Shown: piece by piece, positions 29,238 through 38,089 of the stretch | Numbering within the stretch: the first letter of the stretch is position 1 | Layout of the letters: each line of letters starts with the position of its first letter | The notes under the pieces: generated by a model | Databases searched by the model: none | What the model was told of the DNA's origin: nothing | What the model saw: only the letters and a program-made list of their open reading frames with translations | Assembly: GCF_003426025.1 (NCBI RefSeq) | Contig: NZ_QJSH01000008.1 | Coordinates: forward strand, 62,001 to 126,000 | Reading direction: 5' to 3' | DNA: 64,000 nucleotides | Source of the DNA: Paraliobacillus quinghaiensis | GTDB lineage: Bacteria; Bacillota; Bacilli; Bacillales; Amphibacillaceae | Made by a program: the position numbers and the translations under genes

Positions 29238-29252
29238 ACTTCCCCCTCTACC

Positions 29253-30371
29253 TTAAATAAGTGCATCTCTCCATGACGCAGATACAGTTGCTGGACAATG
29301 TGCCTTAACAGTAGCTGCTCCGCCTGTCACAGTGATCCAACCTAAACCTGGAAATACAATATCTGTTTTCTGTCCATCAATTTTAAAAGATTGTTCTTTC
29401 AACTCAGGAAATCCTTCAACACTTTCCTTACTCGGTGGGGCTAACATATCACCAAGGTGCTTTGCATACAAATCATCAGCATTTTCCAACTTCGTCCGGT
29501 GTATAGCTAATTCATTAGCAAAGTAACAAACAAATGATTGTTTTTCTCCTTTAATAAAATCAAACCTTGCTAAACCACCAATATATAAAGTTTGTTTCTC
29601 TTGAAGCTGATAAACACGTGGTTTTATTTCCTTTGTTGGCGTTATAACTTTCAAATCTTTTTCCGACATATAATGGGCAATTTGACCACGATTAATTACA
29701 CCTGGTGTATCGTACAAGACAGAATGTTCATTTAGTGGAATTTCTATAAATCCAAGTGTCGTTCCTGGGAAATAAGAAGTTGTAATGGCATCCTTTGTTC
29801 CAGTCGACTCCCCAATTAAGCGGTTAATAAATGAAGATTTCCCCACATTTGTGCTACCAACTACATATACGTCTTGATTTTTTCGGTATTTCTCCATACC
29901 TTCTTTTACTTGCTCCATTCCAAGTCCCTTTGTTGCTGAAATTAAATAAACTTCTTGAACCACAAGCCCTAAATCTGCAGCTGATTTTTTCATCCACTGT
30001 TTTAGTTTATTACGATTTGTTGATTTAGGTAATAAATCTACTTTGTTGCCAACCAATATAATTGGATTATTTCCTGTTAATCGGTGTAAACTTTTGATAA
30101 AAGAACCGTTAAAATCAAATATATCGACAAGTTTTACAATTAAACCGTTCGTTCGACTAATCTGACTAATCATGTCGACGAAATCCTGATCTGTATATGG
30201 AACATCCTGCACTTCATTATAATGTTTTAAACGAAAACAACGCCTACAAACGACTGTGTCGTTTTTTATTGCAGATTCTGGCACATAACCAGGTTGGCTG
30301 GCATCAGCAGTTTGTATTGATACACCACAACCCTGACAATATTTCTCTAGTTGATCATCTATTCCTGCCAT
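29253..30371 (-). CDS. yqeH: Ribosome biogenesis GTPase YqeH
   Basis: The 372-residue protein is a circularly permuted GTPase. An N-terminal zinc finger (CQGCG near residue 13 and CRRC near 38) is followed by the permuted G motifs: NKVDLLP (G4) comes before the P-loop VGSTNVGKSSFIN (G1) and DTPGVI (G3). A C-terminal RNA-binding domain follows. YqeH is needed for small-subunit assembly. Its ATG overlaps the end of yqeG by 13 bases, which suggests coupled translation. Confidence 0.95.
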   Translation of the reverse strand: MAGIDDQLEKYCQGCGVSIQTADASQPGYVPESAIKNDTVVCRRCFRLKHYNEVQDVPYTDQDFVDMISQISRTNGLIVKLVDIFDFNGSFIKSLHRLTGNNPIILVGNKVDLLPKSTNRNKLKQWMKKSAADLGLVVQEVYLISATKGLGMEQVKEGMEKYRKNQDVYVVGSTNVGKSSFINRLIGESTGTKDAITTSYFPGTTLGFIEIPLNEHSVLYDTPGVINRGQIAHYMSEKDLKVITPTKEIKPRVYQLQEKQTLYIGGLARFDFIKGEKQSFVCYFANELAIHRTKLENADDLYAKHLGDMLAPPSKESVEGFPELKEQSFKIDGQKTDIVFPGLGWITVTGGAATVKAHCPATVSASWRDALI

Positions 30372-30874
30372 GTAATCATCCCTTTCTTACGCATCCAACT
30401 TAGAATACGTCGTTCAATTTTACGATTTATCCTGGTCATTCTACCATCTGTTTGAACAATTGGCACAACTAATACGGTATGGAAACCTGCATTATTTCCG
30501 CCTAGCACATCCGTCATAATCTGATCACCAATTACCACAACTTCCTCTTTCTTTAACTCCATATCTTTTGTTGCTTTCTTAAAAGCCTTACTCAACGGTT
30601 TTCTTGCACTATAAACAAATGGTGCCTGTAATGGTTCTGAGAATAGACGCACACGTTCTTCATTATTATTAGATATGATCGTTACCTTAATGTTGTTTTC
30701 TTCCATTTGCTTAAACCAGTCAATTATTTCTGGTGTTGCATCAGGAATATCCCATGCTACAAGTGTATTATCTAAATCTGTTATAACCCCTTTAATCCCT
30801 TTTGCCTTTAGTGAATCTGGACTTATTTCAAAAATATCCTTTACATGTTGATTTGGTAAAAATCTTTTTAGCAC
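30359..30874 (-). CDS. yqeG: HAD-family phosphatase YqeG
   Basis: The 171-residue HAD hydrolase has motif I GVITDLDNTLVAWD (nucleophile and acid Asp), motif II TIISNNNEERV and motif III/IV VVIGDQIMTDVLGGN. The family relates to phosphatidylglycerophosphate phosphatase GEP4, but the bacterial substrate is not settled. I place the start at GTG 30874, giving LKRFLPNQ and nine bases from GAGGTG; a GTG at 30886 overlaps that site. It is the first gene of the eight-gene cluster that ends with yqeM. Confidence 0.88.
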   Translation of the reverse strand: MLKRFLPNQHVKDIFEISPDSLKAKGIKGVITDLDNTLVAWDIPDATPEIIDWFKQMEENNIKVTIISNNNEERVRLFSEPLQAPFVYSARKPLSKAFKKATKDMELKKEEVVVIGDQIMTDVLGGNNAGFHTVLVVPIVQTDGRMTRINRKIERRILSWMRKKGMITWQE

Positions 30875-31048
30875 TGTATTTTTCACCTCATTTTACATTT
30901 GCCTTTCCTATTCTACTTATTCATCATAAACAATTTATCGTCTTGTTTCAAAACTATTCTAAAAAAATGACTAAAAAATATTATATTTATGCTTCTCACC
31001 TATTAATATTGCTACAAATCGTTCGACAAATTAATTCATTTTTTTCAG

Positions 31049-31148
31049 TTGTGGATAATTTTATACACAAACAAAACTGTGATATTACAATTTATTTCAA
31101 TGTTTTTCGTTTTTTGTCAACACGTTATCTACAGGCAATTGTTGATAA
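31049..31148. promoter_or_regulatory. DnaA-box cluster upstream of sda
   Basis: Four sites fit TTATNCACA closely: TTGTGGATAA (31049-31058, exact on the minus strand), TTATACACAA (31061-31070, exact), TTATCTACA (31125-31133, one mismatch) and TTGTTGATAA (31139-31148, one mismatch). In B. subtilis DnaA activates sda through such boxes. The rest of the 30875-31254 gap is AT-rich with no gene visible; it must hold the promoters of yqeG and sda. Confidence 0.85.
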
Positions 31149-31254
31149 CCATGCCCTTGTTGCAGTAATTTTATTTTGATAAAGTATTATTAACTTCTTA
31201 AGAGTAGAAATTAACGTAACAAGAAATATCCCAAAATTATAGGAGGGGATAGAG

Positions 31255-31398
31255 TTGAAACATTTATCTGATGAATTATTAATTGAGTCCTACTTTAAAG
31301 CTTATGAACTAAAACTTAATCCAGATTTTATTCGCTTAATAGAACAGGAACTTCATCGTAGATCACTATCTCATATATTTCACTGTTACGCTAATTAG
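31255..31398 (+). CDS. sda: Sporulation checkpoint inhibitor Sda
   Basis: A 47-residue protein starts at TTG 31255, seven bases after AGGAGGGG. The sequence [20 protein letters not shown] and the later [17 protein letters not shown] match Sda, a helical hairpin that binds the sporulation kinases KinA/KinB and blocks their autophosphorylation when replication is disturbed. DnaA boxes upstream and the position next to yqeG agree with B. subtilis. The protein is short and easily overlooked. The last residues (FHCYAN) differ from the usual tail. Confidence 0.95.
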   Translation: MKHLSDELLIESYFKAYELKLNPDFIRLIEQELHRRSLSHIFHCYAN

Positions 31399-31537
31399 AA
31401 AGTTCAAACAAAATGATTTCTAAAATATTGTCTAATTTCTAAAAGATATTTTTATATGGACAGACACAATTCCTTCGATTCTTTCATAGGGTATAAATAT
31501 AGGCGACAGCCCAAATGAAGCTTTGGAGGTGTATATC

Positions 31538-32236
31538 TTGTCTGCTATCTTAAGTGCACTTGCTCTATTAATTAAAGATGCACTTTTTTTTGTTTCTTAT
31601 GTGAAAAATCATGCTTTTCCCCAGCCTTTAAATGCAAAAGAAGAGGCAGTTCAAATTAGAAAAATGTTAGAAGGAGATGAGAATGCTAGGAATACACTAA
31701 TTGAGCACAATTTACGTCTAGTTGCGCATATTGTTAAGAAGTTTGAAAATACCGGAGAAGACACAGAAGATCTTATTTCTATTGGTACAATTGGATTAAT
31801 CAAAGGAATTGAAAGTTTTTCGATGGATAAAGGTACTAAATTAGCAACTTACGCAGCTCGTTGTATTGAAAATGAGATACTAATGCATTTACGAGCACTA
31901 AAGAAAACTAAGAAAGATGTTTCACTGCAGGATCCAATTGGGCAAGATAAAGAAGGAAATGAAATTAGTTTAATTGATATTTTACAAGCGGAAAATGAAG
32001 ATATTGTGGAATTCATTCAATTAAACATGGAAGTGGCAAAGATAAAAGAGTACTTAACTATTTTAGATGACCGTGAAAAACAAGTAATTATAAGCAGGTA
32101 TGGTTTAAGTGCCGAAGATGAGTTAACTCAAAGGGAAATAGCAAAGAAATTAAATATTTCGCGTAGTTATGTATCAAGAATCGAGAAAAGAGCTCTTATG
32201 AAAGTGTTTCATGAGTATTATCGACAAGAAAAATGA
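31538..32236 (+). CDS. sigK: RNA polymerase sporulation sigma factor SigK (pro-sigma-K), uninterrupted
   Basis: This 232-residue sigma factor directs late mother-cell transcription. The first 20 or so residues are a hydrophobic pro-sequence ending LFFVS before [11 protein letters not shown], matching the known SpoIVFB cleavage region. Region 2 ([37 protein letters not shown]) and region 4 ([20 protein letters not shown]) are intact. The gene is continuous: no skin-type excision element splits it. I choose TTG 31538, seven bases after GGAGGT; the open frame from 31523 would overlap that site. Confidence 0.96.
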   Translation: MSAILSALALLIKDALFFVSYVKNHAFPQPLNAKEEAVQIRKMLEGDENARNTLIEHNLRLVAHIVKKFENTGEDTEDLISIGTIGLIKGIESFSMDKGTKLATYAARCIENEILMHLRALKKTKKDVSLQDPIGQDKEGNEISLIDILQAENEDIVEFIQLNMEVAKIKEYLTILDDREKQVIISRYGLSAEDELTQREIAKKLNISRSYVSRIEKRALMKVFHEYYRQEK

Positions 32237-32275
32237 AGAAGGCACATGTATTTGTACCTTCTTCATTTTTTTTTA
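32233..32275. terminator. Bidirectional terminator between sigK and yrhC
   Basis: AATGAAGAAGG and CCTTCTTCATT pair across a 14-base loop and are followed by a run of nine T. It directly follows the sigK stop and overlaps the 3' end of yrhC. Confidence 0.85.
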
Positions 32276-32481
32276 TTTAAATTTATAATAAGCATTTGAA
32301 ACCATCCTGCTGCAGCTAAACAAATAAGTGTCAGTATACTAATATATTCTATATGAGCTGTTTGTTGGTAGACATATGCTTGAATAACGATTCCAGCGTA
32401 TAAATAACAACTCATTATCAATGACATAAACAGAAAACGCTGATAGTCGATAATCTTTGTTTCTAGTTCTTCATTTTCCAT
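32263..32481 (-). CDS. yrhC: YrhC family small membrane protein
   Basis: This 72-residue protein has two hydrophobic helices (FLFMSLIMSCYLYAGIVI and ISILTLICLAAAGWFQMLI) separated by a short polar loop, and a Lys-rich end. It matches the size and place of B. subtilis YrhC downstream of mtnN; its function is unknown. The ATG at 32481 has AAAGGGGAG nine bases upstream, so the 14-residue open extension above it is probably untranslated. Confidence 0.7.
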   Translation of the reverse strand: MENEELETKIIDYQRFLFMSLIMSCYLYAGIVIQAYVYQQTAHIEYISILTLICLAAAGWFQMLIINLNKKK

Positions 32482-32571
32482 CTCAGTCTCCCCTTTACCA
32501 ATGATGTATAACCATAATAACATGCATAGAGAAGGAAAAACCCTAGTAATTGATGGAAGAAGATTTATAAT

Positions 32572-33264
32572 TTACAAATCATGAACAACTTGAATAATTA
32601 ATTCTGCTGCATTTTTTGCTGCCTTTTCTAAAAATGCATCAAAGGACACCGACGATTCTTTTCCAGCTATATCTGATAACGCTCGAATAATAACAAAAGG
32701 TGTTTGATATTGATAGCAAACTTGAGCAATTGCAGCTGCTTCCATCTCTGCAGCGATTAACAACGGAAATTGGCCTCTAACAAACTCAACTCGTGATGGA
32801 TCTTGCATAAAAGAATCACCAGTTGCTATTAACCCTTGTTTCCCTTTTACATGTGTTACATTGGCAATAGCATCTTCTACTTTCTTAATCAAAAAGTTAT
32901 CTGCATGATACGTCTCTGGCAATCCCGGAACTTGTCCATAAGCATATTTAAAAGCTGTTACATCTACATCATGGTGGGTAACTTCATTCCCTATTACCAA
33001 ATCCCCCACTTCAAGTTCTGTAGCAAATCCACCTGCAGATCCTGTATTGATGATGTAGGTTGGCTGATAACGTTCATGTAATATAGTTGTTGCCATTGCA
33101 GCATTCACTTTACCAATGCCGGACTTTAGCACAACAACATCCTTTCCCTCTATAGCCCCTTTAATAAATAAACAGTTTGCTACTTCTTCCTCACTTTCAA
33201 TTACCATACGTTCCTTTAATAAAGCCACCTCTTGGTCCATTGCTCCAATAATTCCAATTAACAC
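32572..33264 (-). CDS. mtnN: 5'-methylthioadenosine/S-adenosylhomocysteine nucleosidase
   Basis: The 230-residue enzyme cleaves the adenine from MTA and SAH in methionine recycling. It has the nucleoside phosphorylase fold signatures GIIGAMDQEV at the start, INTGSAGG (near 75), TGDSF (near 147) and EMEAAAIAQVC, with catalytic Asp in RALSDIAG. The start is GTG at 33264 with AAAGGAG upstream. It lies 15 bases after yrrS. The cys/mcc genes that accompany it in B. subtilis are not here. Confidence 0.95.
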   Translation of the reverse strand: MLIGIIGAMDQEVALLKERMVIESEEEVANCLFIKGAIEGKDVVVLKSGIGKVNAAMATTILHERYQPTYIINTGSAGGFATELEVGDLVIGNEVTHHDVDVTAFKYAYGQVPGLPETYHADNFLIKKVEDAIANVTHVKGKQGLIATGDSFMQDPSRVEFVRGQFPLLIAAEMEAAAIAQVCYQYQTPFVIIRALSDIAGKESSVSFDAFLEKAAKNAAELIIQVVHDL

Positions 33265-33279
33265 GTTTCATTTCTCCTT

Positions 33280-34005
33280 TTATTCATTCGATTCTTCATC
33301 TGCATTTCCATCTTCACTACCCTCTTCAGGGGAGACCATTTTTTCCATTTGATCATTTTCCTCTAATACTTCAACTTTGGTTGGTTTCCACCCTTGATTT
33401 TCAATCCACGATATATATACACGGTAGTGTTCCGTTTGATCACTATTAGAAAATGTCGCTATAACGCTTTGAGGACCATCACCTGAGACCCATAAATAAG
33501 ACATAGCATCTGGGGCAATGCCAGTAGCTAGTTCACCCGCTTCAAGCATTTCTTGCCAGTCCACTGACGATTGTTCCCAAGTAATAACATGTGGTTCTTC
33601 TTGGCTAGTAGGTACGGGAGCCCAATTACCAGTATAGGCTTCAATAACAAGATCATCATCGGTTTCAATACTTTCTAATTCATCATCATTGTTTTCTTCG
33701 ATACTTTCTGTAGGTTCTTGTTCTATGTCTCCACTACTCGTATCATCTTGTTCTGTATCATCTACTGTGTTTTGCTCAGTTTCTTCGCTTTCTCCATCTG
33801 CAGACTGTATTTCATCTGTTGATTGATCATCATTTACTGTTGTATCTTCCTGTTCATTATCATCATTGTTCAGAAAAACCAAGTATACAAAAAGAAAGAT
33901 GCAAACTATTACGCCTAGACCAATTAATATTGATAACCATTTCGTATTTTTACGTTTTTTTTCAAACCGATCTAATCGGCTATAAGCATCAAATTTTTCA
34001 GACAT
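33280..34005 (-). CDS. yrrS: YrrS family protein (DUF1510), membrane-anchored
   Basis: The 241-residue protein has a short cytoplasmic basic segment (SRLDRFEKKRKNTKW), one membrane helix (LSILIGLGVIVCIFLFVYLVFL) and a long, very acidic Glu/Asp/Thr/Ser-rich linker. A C-terminal extracellular domain includes DWQEMLEAGELATGIAPD and YRVYISWIENQGWKP. This matches YrrS. In B. subtilis yrrS is cotranscribed with the penicillin-binding-protein gene pbpI, which is absent here. The ATG at 34005 has GGAGGATT upstream and is preferred to the start five codons earlier. Confidence 0.85.
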   Translation of the reverse strand: MSEKFDAYSRLDRFEKKRKNTKWLSILIGLGVIVCIFLFVYLVFLNNDDNEQEDTTVNDDQSTDEIQSADGESEETEQNTVDDTEQDDTSSGDIEQEPTESIEENNDDELESIETDDDLVIEAYTGNWAPVPTSQEEPHVITWEQSSVDWQEMLEAGELATGIAPDAMSYLWVSGDGPQSVIATFSNSDQTEHYRVYISWIENQGWKPTKVEVLEENDQMEKMVSPEEGSEDGNADEESNE

Positions 34006-34113
34006 ACAGAATCCTCCCACTTTTTTATAAATTATACTACGTTATAACACCTTGTACCAATTGTTTTTTAAAAAGGATGTTTCACAAAACTTGTTATCTT
34101 TCCATATTCGAAG

Positions 34114-34159
34114 TTGAGGTAAACTCCGCATTAACTTTGAGGTAAACTCCGCATTAACT
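34114..34159. repeat. Tandem 23-base duplication
   Basis: The unit starting TTGAGGTAAACTCCGCATTA at 34114 is repeated exactly at 34137. It carries AAACTCCGCATTAA, the left terminal repeat of the element at 34121-34571, so the element's end has been duplicated. Confidence 0.9.
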
Positions 34160-34571
34160 TAAGGTGTGAATTCGATAACGCTCCATAAGTGAAATGGACT
34201 CGCTTTCCGTGGGCACGGCTTCAGCTAACTCGGAGGCAAAAAACGCCTCCGAGTGGATCTTCAGCTCGCGCTGTTCCCACAGGAGTCTCGACCATTTCAA
34301 TTACTCCGCTAGATAGCGTATCTTTTTTCATATAGCTTTCAACGTATAGTGTTTGTAATTAAATATAATGAGGCATTTAACACGCTACTTAATTCACGAG
34401 TTACACTAGCGTATCAAATGAAATTGCCGACACTCCTGCAGGAACAGCACGGGCCGAAAATCCATTTTTAGAAGTGCTCTTCTTCTAAAAATTAGTTGAG
34501 GCCGTGCCTGCGTAAAGGGAGGTAATTTCATTTGAGGAGCGGGTCAACAAACTCTTTTTAATGCAGAGTCT
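34121..34571. repeat. MITE-like composite with two palindromic repeat cores (copies D1 and D2)
   Basis: AAACTCCGCATTAA at 34121 (again at 34144) and TTAATGCAGAGTCT at 34558 are inverted with 12 of 14 matches. Core D1 (34191-34298) is closed by GAAATGG/CCATTTC and contains GGCACGGCTTCAGCTAACTC. Core D2 (34415-34534) is closed by CAAATGAAATT/AATTTCATTTG and lies inverted. The 34006-34703 gap holds no gene; pbpI occupies this place in B. subtilis. Confidence 0.82.
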
Positions 34572-34634
34572 ATATAAATTTAGCCCTAAACAATATTTAA
34601 AATAACAGTCTTTCTTTCAACTTATGTAAATCAA

Positions 34635-34671
34635 AAAATGTTTCACGCCAAATGGTAGCATGAAACATTTT
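34635..34671 (-). terminator. Terminator of greA
   Basis: AAAATGTTTCA and TGAAACATTTT form an 11-base stem around a 15-base loop; on the minus strand a T-run follows. It starts 33 bases after the greA stop. Confidence 0.85.
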
Positions 34672-34703
34672 AATTACTCATTCGAGCAAGATTTTACATT
34701 TTA

Positions 34704-35180
34704 TTATTTTACACTAACGATTTTCACTTTCATATCGCCTGCAGGTGTATATACATTTAATTCTTCGCCAACTTTATGACCTAGTAAACTTTTCGCTATA
34801 GGTGAGTCATTTGAAATTTTGCCTTCAAATGGATCAGCTTCTGCGCTTCCTACAATGGTATACGTTTCCTCATCACCATCTGGTAACTCTTGAAATGTCA
34901 CTGATTTACCAAGTGAAACAACATCAGAATCTTTATTATCATTTTCTATAATAACTGCATTACGAATCATATTTTCAACTTGTACAATTCGTGACTCTAC
35001 AAAAGCCTGCTCATCTTTAGCTGCATCATACTCTGAGTTCTCAGATAGATCACCGAAGTCGCGTGCTACTTTTATACGTTCTACTACTTCCTGACGTCTT
35101 TCTTGTTTTAAATATTGTAGTTCATTTTCTAATTTCTCTTTACCCTCTTGCGTCATATAATAGCTTTTCTCTATAGCCAA
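34704..35180 (-). CDS. greA: Transcription elongation factor GreA
   Basis: The 158-residue protein rescues backtracked RNA polymerase by stimulating transcript cleavage. The N-terminal coiled coil contains [20 protein letters not shown] and the acidic tip [18 protein letters not shown]; the C-terminal globular domain has [21 protein letters not shown] choose TTG 35180 with AAAGGAG eight bases upstream, giving [12 protein letters not shown] and the usual length; the ATG at 35189 is only three bases from that site. It lies downstream of udk with about 250 bases between. Confidence 0.95.
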   Translation of the reverse strand: MAIEKSYYMTQEGKEKLENELQYLKQERRQEVVERIKVARDFGDLSENSEYDAAKDEQAFVESRIVQVENMIRNAVIIENDNKDSDVVSLGKSVTFQELPDGDEETYTIVGSAEADPFEGKISNDSPIAKSLLGHKVGEELNVYTPAGDMKVKIVSVK

Positions 35181-35427
35181 TTCATACACTCCTTTTAATC
35201 CAAACCATTTTGCCTAACAAATATACTCATTCATAGATATTCTTAAAAAATTATTAATATGTCACCTTCACTTAAAGAAAAATAACCTTTTCATAAAGTA
35301 CTAAACAATACTATGGCAGATTTTATATAAGATTTCAATACCTTTATTAGAAAAACTTGGTGGTTAATAGTTGGTTAATCGTAACATATTGGAAGCGCTA
35401 TTAACATCTAAAATTATTTTTATTATT

Positions 35428-36066
35428 TTAATTTTTAATTTTTCGATTTAAGATGGTTTCAACTTTAGTCGCCATTAAATCTATAGCTACGTGATTCTCT
35501 CCACCTTCTGGGATAATAATATCCGCATATCGTTTTGTTGGTTCGATGAATTGTAAATGCATCGGTCTAACAACATTAATATACTGATCAATAACCGAAT
35601 CTATTGTACGTCCTCTTTCTTTAATATCACGTAACAATCTTCTAATAATACGTACATCAGCATCTGTATCTACATACACCTTTATGTCCATAAGATCCAC
35701 TAATCGAGGATCCTCTAGTATAAGTATTCCCTCTAGTATAATTACTTCCTTAGGTTCAACTTTTACCACTTGACTAGAACGTGTATGTTGCTTGTAATCA
35801 TAAATTGGCTTGTCAACCGCCTGGTTATCAACCAATTGATTTAAATGTTCTATCAGTAGATCATTATCGAATGCAAACGGGTGATCATAATTCGTTTGTA
35901 ATCTTTCCTCAAAAGGCAGATCTGACTGGTCTTTGTAATAATGATCTTGCTCGATCACTAGAATTGTTTTATCTGCAAAACGTTCACATATGGAACGTGT
36001 AACGGATGTTTTCCCTGAGCCAGATCCTCCTGCTACTCCGATTATTATCGGTTTATCATTATTCAT
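35428..36066 (-). CDS. udk: Uridine kinase
   Basis: This 212-residue enzyme phosphorylates uridine and cytidine in pyrimidine salvage. It has the P-loop [13 protein letters not shown] (residues ~10-22), EQDHYYKDQ, the [12 protein letters not shown] segment and a late [13 protein letters not shown] lid. It follows trmR by 16 bases on the same strand. In B. subtilis two U32 peptidase genes (trhP1/trhP2) lie between; here they are absent. The ATG has AAAGGAGC upstream. Confidence 0.96.
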   Translation of the reverse strand: MNNDKPIIIGVAGGSGSGKTSVTRSICERFADKTILVIEQDHYYKDQSDLPFEERLQTNYDHPFAFDNDLLIEHLNQLVDNQAVDKPIYDYKQHTRSSQVVKVEPKEVIILEGILILEDPRLVDLMDIKVYVDTDADVRIIRRLLRDIKERGRTIDSVIDQYINVVRPMHLQFIEPTKRYADIIIPEGGENHVAIDLMATKVETILNRKIKN

Positions 36067-36082
36067 GCTGTAATAGCTCCTT

Positions 36083-36718
36083 TTACTTTTTTAGTGTGAT
36101 AGCAATGCCGTCACCAATCGGCAAAATTGTTGTATTGTAATCTGGATGGTTAACTAACCATTCGTTATAGTTGCGAATTTTCTCCACTATTCTCGACTGC
36201 CTTTTATTATCTCCGTTGTTTTTCGCGACTAGTCCCTTAAATAAAACATTATCAGAAATTATTACAGCATCATCTTTTAAGAATGGCGTGTATAAGTCAA
36301 AGAAGCGTGTGTATTGACCTTTCGCTGCATCAATAAATAAAACATCAAATGGGCCTTTTGCCTCTACTTTATCACTGACCTCTAAAGCATCGCCAAACAT
36401 GACCTCAATTGTGTTTGTATTGCTATATTGCTCAATATTATTTAATGCTTCTTTATAACGCGTTTGATCACGTTCTATTGTAATAACTTGTGTGGAGGGG
36501 TAGGCCGTAACCATTTGTAAAGCAGAATACCCTATAGCTGTGCCTATCTCAAGTATTTTACCTGGCTTTTTCATACGTATAATTTGCATTAAAAAATCAA
36601 TGCCTAATGGTTCCATAATAGGCACATGATTGTCTTTAGCATAAGCTTCTAACTTTTCAACCCATTCTGATTGCTTCTCTCGTAAACTTGTCAAATATAA
36701 ATCTGTTTCATCATTCAT
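36083..36718 (-). CDS. trmR: tRNA 5-hydroxyuridine methyltransferase (O-methyltransferase YrrM/TrmR)
   Basis: The 211-residue SAM-dependent O-methyltransferase has [16 protein letters not shown] (SAM-binding, near residues 54-69), [10 protein letters not shown] and [14 protein letters not shown] (metal-binding Asp). In B. subtilis TrmR methylates 5-hydroxyuridine at wobble position 34 of several tRNAs. The hydroxylating partners normally encoded next door are missing here, so the source of its substrate must be elsewhere (for example TrhO). It follows mltG closely. Confidence 0.88.
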   Translation of the reverse strand: MNDETDLYLTSLREKQSEWVEKLEAYAKDNHVPIMEPLGIDFLMQIIRMKKPGKILEIGTAIGYSALQMVTAYPSTQVITIERDQTRYKEALNNIEQYSNTNTIEVMFGDALEVSDKVEAKGPFDVLFIDAAKGQYTRFFDLYTPFLKDDAVIISDNVLFKGLVAKNNGDNKRQSRIVEKIRNYNEWLVNHPDYNTTILPIGDGIAITLKK

Positions 36719-36764
36719 TAAACACTGCCACCTTTATTTTAAAAAGAGAAGATCCAGCTATTTA

Positions 36765-37937
36765 TTACACATCTCGATCTAGGTATTTTTCCGCATTTTT
36801 AAGATGTTCAGCAAACGTTTCAGCGTAATATATCTCGCCATCAGGTGCAGCAACAAAGAATAGATAATTTGTATCTTCAGGTTCTAAAACAGATTTCAAA
36901 GAGCTTTCACTAAAATTTGAAATAGGACCCACAGGCAAGCCTTTTACATGGTAGGTGTTATATGGAGATTCTACTTCTAAATCTTTTAATAACACACGTT
37001 CTTTGTGTCCACCTAATGCATATAAAACAGTTGGATCTGTTTCTAATCTCATATCCTTCTCTAAACGATTAAAAAATACTCCTGCAATTTTTTCTCGGTC
37101 CTCTTCAGTACGTGCTTCATTTTCTACTAAAGAAGCCAATGTCACAACATCATGAACATTCCATTGTTCTAACTCATTTATTTGACTTATATAAGATAAT
37201 ACCACTTGTTCACTTTTCTCCAACATATCATAAACGATTGTATCAATAGATGGTTCTTCTTCATAGAATGGATATGTTGCAGCAAATAAATATCCCTCTA
37301 ATGGAAAACGAATATCGTCATCTAATAGTTCGTCTGACAAAAGTGCTGGATAAGTTTGAATAAGGTGTTCAATATATTCTTGATCTTGCATTTTTTCAAT
37401 AAATTCACTAGCTTCAATATCTGCATTCTGTTCATATATTGTAGCAATTTGTTCTATTGTCTTTCCTTCTGGTATTGTTACATTAAATATTGGTTCTCTC
37501 ACCACAGTACCAGTTTGTAATTCATCAGTGATTTCAGCTAATGTCATAGAAGGTGATAAGGTATACTCACCAGCTTGAAATCCTGTAGCATTATTATTAA
37601 ATTTCACATAGAAACGATAAAATAAATCATTATTAATTACACCATTTTCCTCTAAAATAGATGCAATTGCAGAAGTTGATGATCCCATTGGAATTTCAAC
37701 CTCAATTGTTGTATCAGCATTTTTATCGACCGGTTCAAGCCCTTGTTTAACATAACGATACCCTGACATACCACCAACCACGAGTATGATTGTTAATAAG
37801 ATAACAATAGTAAAGACGATTTTCCTTACTAAACTGGCCTCTTGACAACGTTTTATGAATCGTTCACTTTTAGAATAAGTATTTGCTTGTTGATGTTCTT
37901 GTACTTGATTTTCATTCTCTTGAGTAGACTTGGACAT
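36765..37937 (-). CDS. mltG: Endolytic transglycosylase MltG (YceG-like)
   Basis: The 390-residue protein has a cytoplasmic tail, one membrane helix (KIVFTIVILLTIILVVGG, about 40-57), a LysM-like region (VTIPEGKTIEQIATIYEQN) and the YceG catalytic domain. The catalytic Glu is in TLASLVENEARTEEDREKIA, followed by GVFFNRL and the LPVGPISN motif. It cleaves nascent glycan strands and limits their length. I start at ATG 37937 with GGGAGGATT upstream. It lies downstream of yrzB across a terminator-like hairpin and before trmR. Confidence 0.93.
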   Translation of the reverse strand: MSKSTQENENQVQEHQQANTYSKSERFIKRCQEASLVRKIVFTIVILLTIILVVGGMSGYRYVKQGLEPVDKNADTTIEVEIPMGSSTSAIASILEENGVINNDLFYRFYVKFNNNATGFQAGEYTLSPSMTLAEITDELQTGTVVREPIFNVTIPEGKTIEQIATIYEQNADIEASEFIEKMQDQEYIEHLIQTYPALLSDELLDDDIRFPLEGYLFAATYPFYEEEPSIDTIVYDMLEKSEQVVLSYISQINELEQWNVHDVVTLASLVENEARTEEDREKIAGVFFNRLEKDMRLETDPTVLYALGGHKERVLLKDLEVESPYNTYHVKGLPVGPISNFSESSLKSVLEPEDTNYLFFVAAPDGEIYYAETFAEHLKNAEKYLDRDV

Positions 37938-38021
37938 CTTTAATCCTCCCTTCATCCGGTATATTATACTACAGAATTCTACAATATTACTATGCAAAAT
38001 TAAAAAATATCTCAAACAGAA

Positions 38022-38060
38022 TAAAAACAGAAGGAAATAATATTCCTTCTGCTTTATTTT
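38022..38060 (-). terminator. Terminator of the alaS-ireB-ruvX-yrzB cluster
   Basis: CAGAAGGAA (38028) and TTCCTTCTG (38043) form a tight hairpin with A- and T-runs on its flanks, 30 bases after yrzB. Confidence 0.8.
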
Positions 38061-38089
38061 TTAAAAAATCATTTTTACAAACTACAAAA

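Noticed and set aside
30802-31179. Plus-strand frame of 125 codons over yqeG and the DnaA-box region
   Set aside because: It runs antisense to yqeG and then through AT-rich regulatory DNA; no ribosome binding site and no conserved motif.
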